A DNA stretch of 64,000 nt from Helianthus annuus. Lineage: Eukaryota; Streptophyta; Magnoliopsida; Asterales; Asteraceae. Shown here piece after piece: positions 13,094 to 21,817 of the stretch (the first letter of the stretch is position 1; each line of letters starts with the position of its first letter). The notes under the pieces were generated by a model. It did not search any database, was not told the origin of the DNA, and saw only the letters and a list, made by a program, of their open reading frames with translations. The position numbers and the translations under genes were made by a program. Location: positions 121,782,531 to 121,846,530 of the forward strand of contig NC_035448.2 in the NCBI RefSeq assembly GCF_002127325.2, written 5' to 3'.

Positions 13094-14465
13094 GCAGGAT
13101 CCTTCTGGCATGAGTGATCCTTACATTGGAAATATCCTTCAAGGATCCCTGAAGCATCAATGATCCTTACTCTGGTAATGTCCTAAGCTAGAACTCTTAT
13201 TTACATATCTTCTTATTTAAGGATAAGGATCATGTATCCTTCATCCTCCTCTCACGAGATTTTGAGTTCTGATAAGTTCAGGTATCCTTAGCATAATGTC
13301 AACAATCTTCACAAGCAACTCAGATCCTTGGGCTTGTCCCCAGTTATCCTTGGGCTTGTCCCCAGTTTTTGCCTGTAGCGCACGATGATCCTGGTATAGT
13401 TCACGTCTTTTGGACCAGTACTCGCTTTAGGGGCTGATAACCTCATCGCACTGGCTATACCTAGGATCCTACGTATAATGGTAGACGTACCATACATCCG
13501 TTCCTAAGGTTTCTAACGTTTTCACGTTAGCTAAGGTTTTGGCATTTTCATGTCACTAAGTTTGGATAGTCGCCAGTGAGGGCCATACTCCAGTTTACAT
13601 ACGATCCTTGGGCTTGTCCCCAGCTATCCTTCGGGCTTGTCCCCAGTTATCCTTCGGGCTTGTCCCCAGTGATCCTTTGGGCTTGTCCCCAGTTATCCTT
13701 AGGGCATGTCCCCAGTTACTAACTTATCTTCTATATTGGCTTAGTCCCAAGTTATGTTCTATTTTTCAGGTTCTCGAAGTTAAACAGTTAAGGATCCTTA
13801 ATCCTTATTACCCATTAAAGTTTCACTTATAGTTATCCTGACTAAAGAATAGGATCCTAACTTGGATCCTCAGGTATAATCCTTAACTATTTTCAACTTC
13901 ATTCATTATTTGTTTGAATAACCCTTAGACTTTGACAACTGAACCTATGATCCTTAAAATAAACTACTTTGAAAATTTTCGATTATAGGATATTTGATCC
14001 AGGATCATATCCTAACTTTCTTAAACATAATTTGCTTAACTTTTCTTGCTCAAACAAATATGTATCAAAACTAAAAGGATAACAATACGAGATAAGCCAA
14101 AAAGATTAGAGTTATTTTATTAACAAAGGTTTAAAACCCTTCAAAGTTGTCAAAATTGCCAACCCACGTTTCTACCAGCAAAACATGGCCCGTCCACATG
14201 GGTTGGCAAAGGGTGTCCATTGTTTGTGCGGTCATAGCATGCAGGAAATTAAAAGGCGGCAGGATCACAATGGCTTCATCCCCCAAACAGAGGATCCCTC
14301 CACCATTCGTAATCCTACCTATTGTTCACAGGATCCTGAATCCTCAACCCTAAACTATTGTTCAAATACAGACCATAATTGTTTTAAAGCATCACAACCA
14401 CCAAACAAAAAAAAATTGGGCTCCGGCTATGTCTAGAAGTTTCCTTCATCGCCCAATCCTGCAGC
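13094..14465 (+). other. Noncoding spacer between pol and antisense gene, element N
   Basis: No gene seen. Copies of GGGCTTGTCCCCAGTTATCC lie at about 13325-13370 and 13608-13715. The conserved structured block is at about 13380-13600, with the hairpin CTAACG/CGTTAG at 13513-13530. The part near 14100-14465 is probably the 3' untranslated region of the antisense gene. Confidence 0.75.
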
Positions 14466-16032
14466 TCAATCCTTCGCTGCACCATCACCACCAGCTCCAC
14501 TTGCCTCACCAGCATGATCCTTGCCAGCCTCTCCACCCTCAAGCATCGGGATCTCCTCAGCCTCTTCATCATCCTCAAGCTCTGCTAGCCTCGCCTTCCA
14601 ACCCTCTACATCCCATGTGCTTTTGTCGAAGGCAGGATCCTGAGCCTCCATAGCCATCTGCAGCTGGATCTTATACATGGTTATTGCAGCAGAGACCTTG
14701 GCATCCTGGGTGATCTCATGCTTCTCATAATCAAAATTGATCAGCATCCTGGCAGCATTATCCTTGGTGGCCCGGAGCTCCTTCTCAAGATCAGCTATCT
14801 TAAGATCCTTCAGCACACCCATCTGTTGGAGGTCAGCAATTTGGCGGTCTTGATCCTCGACGTGGCCAACATAAGTCTCTATCTCAGCAAATTTCTGCAA
14901 GGAAAACAAGGCATAACATCAGAAACAAGTGATCCTCAAAACTGTCAGGATAACAAACAGGGGCAGTGATCCTAACCTCATTGAAGTAGTCCAGGAACTG
15001 TTGGCGGAGCAGGGGCAGACCTTGTAAATCCTCAGAGGCCTTTCTCTTCTTTCCTTTACCCCTGATAGGTGCTTTAGGGGCTGAAGCAGTTGGGCTAGCA
15101 GCAGGAGTCTTCTTCCTTGAGGATTTGACATTTGTAAGATCATCAATGCCAAACTTTGAAGCAGACTTAGAGGATTTCCCAGCACCTACATGTGACACCT
15201 GTGTCACCACGAACACCAAACAAATGCCAAACCTATGAAACATTGTGTTTCATACCTGGGATTTGTATAAATATGTGTATCCTTTGCACATATCAATTCT
15301 TGTTCAATTCCGAGCTTTAAATCGCTTTCTGGAAAGTTATACGCGCACTGGTGCGTAAACGAAATCAGTATTAGTGCGACAAACACTCCGGAATAGTGAA
15401 ATAGGCTTAACATACTTTCAATGACCTTTACATAACTTAAAAATAAGTTTTGGAAGGTTTGGTATGGCAAAAACAAGTTTATTCAATCGTAGGGACTATT
15501 TGCGTCAAACTGCGAAACTATACCGATTCGTAAGGTAACGAATAGTCCGGAACTTGATCATAAGCTAAACATACCATATATAACCTAAGCATAGCTTAGA
15601 AATAAGCTTTGATAGGTTCGGTGTGCGAAAACATGCTTATATGATCTTACAGGGGCTAAAAGTGTCAAAAACGACATAAGTTTGCATTTTCACGCATATC
15701 TTACGTTCTGACCACATCTGGACATCCAAAATTTTTGTACACACTAAAATATTTTTATTTTAGTGATCGGCATGCAAAAATTCCATTCGTCGCTTAACTT
15801 GGATCGATTTTGCGTTCGTTACGACTTCCGTCGTAATTAACCGAACAACGTGACCGTACGACCAAACGAACTGACATCCGAGATGTTTTCGAGCATGTTT
15901 TGAGTCCCCTATACTTTAACTTCATTTTAGAGCCTTGAAATGAGGTTAACGGGGTTTAAACGCATCGAAAAAGGCTTTAAACACGTGCAGGGACCATTTC
16001 TGTCATTTTTGAAACTTTGCTGAATCAGACAC

Positions 16033-16085
16033 ATGGTAGCGTAGCGCGACCATCCCCTGCCTATTTCGTCGCGCTACGCGACCAT
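16033..16085 (+). other. U3 hairpin of T1 LTR
   Basis: Arms ATGGT-A-GCGTAGCGCGAC (16033-16050) and GTCGCGCTACGC-G-ACCAT (16068-16085) pair over 17 of 18 positions around a 17-nt loop. The copy in the 3' LTR is at 22660-22712. It lies about 190 bp upstream of the TATA box. LTR D has a different GC-rich hairpin at the matching place. Confidence 0.85.
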
Positions 16086-16278
16086 CACATCTGGGCAGAA
16101 TGTTTGTTTTCAGCAACAGTTTGCAAATTCAGGGGCTGTTTTGGTAAATTCTTGGTGTGTTAAGCAAGTTTAGGTGGTCACCAAGGCTTTGTACCTGCTT
16201 GTGACAATTGAAGGGTCAAGATTTCTTGCTTAATGGCTAAACAAAACACTTGTGATGATCCTAGTGCATCACCACAAG

Positions 16279-16287
16279 TATAAATAG
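16279..16287 (+). promoter_or_regulatory. TATA box of T1 5' LTR
   Basis: TATAAATAG, followed about 30 bp later by the pyrimidine-rich sequence expected near a start site. The copy in the 3' LTR is at 22906-22914, and LTR D has TATAAATA at 59670-59677. The start site itself is not visible. Confidence 0.65.
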
Positions 16288-16453
16288 CCATCCAATTCAC
16301 TTCATTCTTTGCTCATTCTCATTTCTTCTCCTCTACATCTGCTTGGAAGCTCTCTAAGCTGAAATGAGACTTTGTCTTCTTTGTTGAAAAGATAGCAAGG
16401 ACCCTAAGTGAGCTTCTTTCATTCTTTTTATTGCTTTTTCCTTATGTAGTGCA

Positions 16454-16901
16454 GAAAGTCAAACGTTTGGCCAACAGTTTGACTTTCGGTTTTGACCATC
16501 AGTTGGTCAAGTCAAAGTTCAATTGAACTTTGAAACGTGATTGTAATCACGGTAGTTATAATCCTTCGTGATTGTAGCCGCTGATTACCACGTTAGCTAG
16601 TTGTAGTGTCGAGTCAAAGTTTCAGTCAAAATGCGTTTTAGCACGCATTTTGCCTCGGAACTACTTTAGGGTATCAAAACACTTTTTTTTGATACCAAAT
16701 CAGTAGGTTAAACATGTTTTGACATGTTTAACTCGACACTATTAGTTTGTGCTTGTTTAGGGTCGTAAGGTAAAGCGGTCTAAACAACCGCTTATACTTC
16801 CGAACCCGACCCGTTTGGTCGATCTTTAGGATCCGATCAAGCTTAGTAAGTGATCATAGATTCATAGGGAATAACCACTGAGGTTATAACCTTATGATCA
16901 C
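16454..16901 (+). other. Run of stem-loops in transcribed part of T1 LTR
   Basis: Perfect or near-perfect stems: 16454-16464/16477-16487; 16492-16498/16504-16510; 16513-16532 (palindrome CAAAGTTCAATTGAACTTTG); 16627-16636/16643-16652; 16670-16679/16687-16696; 16707-16716/16723-16732; 16773-16779/16787-16793; 16850-16858/16893-16901, enclosing AGGTTATAACCT. All recur in the 3' LTR (add 6627). Equivalent stems in LTR D differ by paired changes. Confidence 0.85.
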
Positions 16902-17665
16902 CTAGGATTGGTTAGTCATTTGCTAGTTAGCTTGTATGCCCATAGGAAATGACCAAAATGCCCTTTTGAAGATAAAATCCGTATTTTGATTATGTGAACA
17001 TATTTTCGACATATAATCTGATTTAGTAACATGTATAGGGATAATTGGGCATGTAAGACTTGACATAGCACATAGTTAACCATCCAAACATAGTTTTACG
17101 CAAACGACGCATTATAGTGGCTTATACTACCATAATGGGTCGAAACGGGTCAAAAGCACATAGGTAGACCTTCCAAATCAGAATGCTAGCTCTATTAAAT
17201 CATACCATATGAGTTGCAATACTCATTTGATTTATAGAACTTCATCCTATCCTATCTCCCGATTTAGGATCCGATTGTTTAACATAGTGATCCATACTAG
17301 GTGCCACTTGATTCCTTGATTTCCCGAGCTTGGTTAGGACACTTAATCAAGGATACTTGCAATATCAAGTGAGTACATAGTCCCCTCTTTTACTGTTTTC
17401 AATTGTTTTGGGGTGAAACATATATGCCTATCTGTTATTTTCCTGATTTTAAACTATATGATTACACATGCTTAATACATATTCTTTTGACAAATTAAAC
17501 AATTACCCATGGTTTAAACACTGATTTTCCAAACTTATAAAACTATTTGTTGGATTGTACCCATTTTTATACATTCACCCAGCCGATTGGTAGTATGATA
17601 TAGCGCTATAGGACTAGACACCCCATTCCTGTTGTATGGAATGTCAGAAACCAAATTTTAACCAA

Positions 17666-18180
17666 ATAGAAATTGCCTTCGTGGTATTTCTATAGTCTCC
17701 AAAGTGTAGTTTGATACACTAAGGCTTGAATGAATACCAAATCACACTTTCTTTGTATATGTTGATATACTACAAAAGTACAGTCTGATGTACTCTCAAA
17801 TGTGATCTACCAAAGTATATTTTGATATACTAAGTACAAAATCCAACATGTGTTTTAATATACTACTTTTACCAAAGCATAGTTTGATATGCTACTGTTT
17901 TCCAAAGTATAGTTTGATATACTACCGACTTTGTTATTTCATAAACCAAAGTATAATCTGATATACTACCAAAGCATAGTTGATATGCTATTTTTAAACC
18001 AAAGCATAATTAATATGCTATATTCAAACCAAAGTATAAATTGATATACTACCGATGCTTTTATCCTTAAACCAGAGTATATTTGAGATATACTACCAAA
18101 GCTATTATTTTATTTACTAAAGTATATTTTGATATACTATCCATTTAACTATTTAAAACTAAAGTATACTTTATTATACT
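17666..18180 (+). repeat. Palindrome array in T1 5' LTR
   Basis: After a stem at 17666-17673/17686-17693 come 13 units of a 6-bp stem with a 4-7-nt loop, often GTTTGA or TTTTGA, usually inside ACCAAAG...CTAC. Arm pairs start at 17703, 17755, 17777, 17814, 17876, 17906, 17950, 17973, 18003, 18033, 18076, 18121 and 18163. Arms vary in step: AGTATA/TATACT, AGCATA/TATGCT, AGTGTA/TACACT, AGTACA/TGTACT. Degenerate units lie near 17840 and 18200. It is not a CRISPR array: the repeats vary and the spacers are mere gaps. Confidence 0.88.
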
Positions 18181-18639
18181 ATTTGTACATACTTTTCAAA
18201 ACCAAAGTTTATTTTTATCTATACTATAAACCCTTTTCCAAAACGACACGTTTTCAGAAACAAAACTTTTACATTAGATTCATGGCTATTTTAAAAACAT
18301 AAAACCTTTTCTCGTATTATCCAAAGCCATGAATCTAATACACAAAACCCTATGTTACTCACAGGCATTTTTATGCTGACGTACCTATTTTCATATGTGT
18401 TTCAGGTACTACTATGTGATGATTGCTGATGCAAGCTACACATAGGATGGACTTGTGCCTTAGCGACTTTAAAACTGAGAAACAATTATTTGTATTTATC
18501 TAAATTGTATCAAAACATTGAGTTCAATAATTCAATAAAACAAAACTATTTGATCCATGGTTGTGAAACAATGATTCTGTTACAACACTCCCCGACGTTT
18601 CCGCCACGATTTGTTGTTTTACGTGGTCGGGGTGTGACA

Positions 18640-19252
18640 GAAAAGTTGGTATCAGAGCCAATGGTTATAGGGAATTAGGTTATTAGTAATGCTTTGACCT
18701 AGACTATAACCTTCCTAGGACCCTAACACAAGTATCTTGTGTTTAGTCTTAAAATAATACACTTCACCTATCCTTAGGTGATTAACAAAAACAAAACACA
18801 ATTCATTCTCTCGAGTCAAAATTTTTCAAAACATCACAAGAAGTCATCTATCCTTAGATGATTTGTTTTTAGGCTTTTAAGCCTTCGGTGTTTTCAAAAT
18901 CTCGTCAAAGTTTGGGTCTAAATAATGTGAACACGTGCAAACTGGAAGGGTGAATGCCTGTACCCTGAGTTTTCTGTCTAAGGCTAGAGTGTTCGTACAA
19001 ATCCGCAGTATCGGACCAGTCACTCTTACCTGGGAACTCTTGGGGTGAGTGTTCACTTATAGGCGAGCATGTCTTCAGTGATACATTATATTGACCCATT
19101 TACTTTGATTTGTCACAGTGTCGTTTGTTTGTTTTAAGTAACGAACAAATGGTCACAATCCTTATGCTTTGTCGATATTCTTAACATCCAGTTTTGAATA
19201 TCCAATGACATCTCACTCGTTTTTCCCTCATGTTTCTTTGCCCTTTTAGAAT
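18640..19252 (+). other. T1 leader with initiator-Met primer site
   Basis: TGGTATCAGAGCCA at 18647-18660, a few bases inside the LTR, is complementary to the 3' end of plant initiator methionine tRNA, as is usual in Tekay/Del and many copia elements. The remaining 590 bp before gag show no gene. Confidence 0.88.
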
Positions 19253-20401
19253 ATGCCTCCTCGACGTGATCAAGCTCAGGATGCCGCCTTGGCAGCCTTA
19301 ATTGCTCAGCAATTCGCTGCTGTACTCCCGAACCTTATCACCCAGATAAATCAGGCAAACAATAACAATGTTCAGTGCACCTTTAAGACATTCAACTCAG
19401 CTAAGCCACTCACATTTACTGGGTCTGAAGGGGCCACGGGACTCCTACAGTGGTTCGAGAGTCTCGAAAGCACGTTTCGTCATGTACAATGCCCAAACGA
19501 GCGAAAAGTTGAGTTTGCGTCGAGTGTATTCCAGAAAAGAGCACTCACATGGTGGAATGGCATAATGAGGGATCGAGGTGCCGATGTAGCAATGGCACAA
19601 ACCTGGGAAGAGCTTCGGGCTCTAATGATGAAGGAATTCTGTCCTCGTCATGAGCTTAGGGCTTTAGAACGGGAATTTGATGATCTCAAACAAGACAGCG
19701 GTGAACATCGAGCCTACACTGATCGTTACGAGGAATTGAGTCTGTTATGTCCTACCATGGTTACGCCCTTGGATAAGGCGATTGAAAGATACATCGATGG
19801 TCTTCCTGACCCAGTTCAGGATATTGTTACTGGTAGCAACCCTACTACCGTCAGACAAGCCATTGAACTATCTGCCACCCTGACTGAATCTCAAATCAGG
19901 AAGGGTAAGCTTTTCCGAAAAGGCGATCCGAGACCATCTGACAAGACAGCACAAGATAAACCAAAGGATAAACAGACCGAGTCCTCTAAGAAGTCGAAGA
20001 AGCGTAAGGCTTCACAAAACTTCGCAGTGGTCGCTCAGAATGATCAGGTTGCACTAAATCAGCCAGCACAGCCTCGTGCTAGGAAGAACTATATTGGTAC
20101 TGCACCCTTGTGCAACAAATGCAACCGTCATCATGTGAATCAAACACCGTGTCTCAAGTGTACCCACTGTGGGCGATTGGGACATTTGGTCGAAACCTAC
20201 CGTCATGTTATCCAAAACCAAAATGCTGCAAATCCTGCCGCTGTTCAAGCACGGTTTCCACCTGGATCGTGCTATAACTGTGGTGATCTTACTTACTACC
20301 GGAACAATTTCCCAAGACTTGTTAATACAAATCCAGCACGTGGACGAGTATTCAACATAAACGAGGCAAATGCAAATGACAATGCAGTAGTGAACAATTA
20401 G
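19253..20401 (+). CDS. T1 Gag (382 residues), knuckles degenerate
   Basis: Open from MPPRRDQAQD to the stop at 20399-20401. The retrotransposon gag capsid domain spans about residues 45-215 (FTGSEGATGLLQWFESLEST, ALTWWNGIMRDRG, EFCPRHELRALEREF) and is homologous to the gag of E. A lysine-rich linker follows, then two zinc-knuckle regions, both damaged: CTHCGRLGHLVETY has Tyr where the last Cys is expected, and CYNCGDLTYYRNNF lacks the His and last Cys. The protein ends in FNINEANANDNAVVNN, where E continues directly into protease. So the gene is gag cut at the protease junction. It could make a capsid, but RNA binding by the knuckles is doubtful. Confidence 0.85.
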   Translation: MPPRRDQAQDAALAALIAQQFAAVLPNLITQINQANNNNVQCTFKTFNSAKPLTFTGSEGATGLLQWFESLESTFRHVQCPNERKVEFASSVFQKRALTWWNGIMRDRGADVAMAQTWEELRALMMKEFCPRHELRALEREFDDLKQDSGEHRAYTDRYEELSLLCPTMVTPLDKAIERYIDGLPDPVQDIVTGSNPTTVRQAIELSATLTESQIRKGKLFRKGDPRPSDKTAQDKPKDKQTESSKKSKKRKASQNFAVVAQNDQVALNQPAQPRARKNYIGTAPLCNKCNRHHVNQTPCLKCTHCGRLGHLVETYRHVIQNQNAANPAAVQARFPPGSCYNCGDLTYYRNNFPRLVNTNPARGRVFNINEANANDNAVVNN

Positions 20402-21817
20402 ACTTTTGTATTTCCTTCGTTTGTTATCTTTTGACATTTGAGACAATTCAGTTATTATAAATAAAATGGTTGTTCCAATTTTATTTCCAAAACTGATACG
20501 ATTGTGTGTGTGTTGACATACCCCTACAATATCGACACCAAAGAACCATGTTCTTTTCAGAACAAACTTCTCGTGTGATTCCTTTATTCTATGATCATTT
20601 GTGATCTCCCCAAAAATCCTAAGTACTAGTTTCTTTTAAGAAACAAAGTACAGGTGCAATTCTTAATCAGATACTTGAAGTACCATTTCAAATCTTTGAT
20701 TTGATAAAGGTATTGTCGTAAGTCCTTGATTGGATTCTTTATGTGTCCTAATATGAATGTTATAACATGACATAAACAAATTCCAAATCCTTATAAGATC
20801 TTCCTATCTTCATAGTTAGAATCTTGAGGATATTTTAAAGTACTAATTGAAGTCCGTGATTGGATTTCTAGTGTACTTCAAATTCACAAACGAGCTAATA
20901 ACTAAATTAACGAATACACAATTTTTGGTGATTTGTGTTTATGTGTAATTCCAAAGCTCGTTATCTAAGTCCTGGTGGAATCTTCCGTATTTTCATATGT
21001 TAGATTCTCAGAAGGATACTCAAAGTACTGTCTTAAATCCTTAAGTGGCTTCTATGCAAATAGTAAGAACCTTGGATTCCAAAGTGCTGATTCAAAACGA
21101 TTATTTGGTTCCGAGTTATAAAGATCCCTTAAATGGTCTATTTAAAAAGATCATACGACGATCTAGATAAGGAGATCATGTGTTGATCTAGTTAAAAAGA
21201 TCGTTCATTGATTTAATTAAAAAGATCCCTTGGTGATCTAGTCAAGTCATTTCATGTTTGTTTGATTTTACCCTACACATTATGAGATGAACTGTGCGGA
21301 CTGTGCAAGGAATTACGTAATTATGGATGCATACGTAATTATGGAATTCAGTGCACAGAAACCACAGCAAGTTTTGTCATGTGTTAAGACCTATAGTGAT
21401 GAGAATAACAAGACGGGAGCAATGTAAAAGGGCATGGTGGATACGCCGCTGGTACTTCCTATATATAAGTGTTCCTTATTACATTGCGAAAGTAGCGTTA
21501 TTTAAATTACTAGAAGTCCTGGACCTTAACCAATGCCATTCTATTTTGCAATCTCCGACTCTGATTTCGAGCACACACAAGTTTCCTATAATAGTCTTCA
21601 TAGGAAACATTCTCCTATCCGTTGCCCAAAACCCCATGTTTTCGTTACTACAACAACGACATTTTGGCAGTTAACAGATTCGCTAAGAATCAAAACGTGA
21701 CCTAGAGTTTTACTTGGGAAACGGAGGATTCATTCGAAAGCGAAACGATCACAGTTGTCTTCACAAGTTTCCTCTAGAATTAAATTTCGGGACGAAATTT
21801 CCTAAAGTAGGGGAGAC
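20402..21817 (+). other. T1 interior where pol would be; noncoding
   Basis: No protease, RT or integrase fragment is recognisable. It contains stem-loops (for example GTTTCTT/AAGAAAC near 20627-20650) and 25-bp tandem repeats at 21121-21245. The 3' end carries the palindromic AATTTCGGGACGAAATT (about 21784-21800) and polypurine tract AAGTAGGGGAGAC before the 3' LTR. An AATTTCGGGACGAAATT stretch also precedes the 3' LTR of E. Confidence 0.75.
21121..21245 (+). repeat. 25-bp tandem repeats with AGATC/GATCT arms
   Basis: AGATC starts at 21148, 21173, 21198 and 21223, an exact 25-bp period, each followed by GATCT (or GATTT) 7-8 bases later, with an earlier diverged unit at 21121. Three of the units are perfect AGATC-N7-GATCT inverted repeats. 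Confidence 0.85.

Larger units (their letters stand above)
15191..18639 (+). repeat. 5' LTR of T1 (3449 bp)
   Basis: Starts TGTGACACCTGTGTCACC and ends CGGGGTGTGACA. The probable U3 runs to about 16300. It contains a strong hairpin at 16033-16085 and a TATA box at 16279-16287. Downstream, in what should be R/U5, are a dense run of stem-loops (16454-16901) and a palindrome array (17666-18180). Its first 1.05 kb and the part from about 16270 to 17610 match LTR D. Confidence 0.93.

Noticed and set aside
17666..18180. Possible CRISPR-like array
   Set aside because: Repeats are short, variable and palindromic, with no uniform spacers, and the context is a plant LTR.
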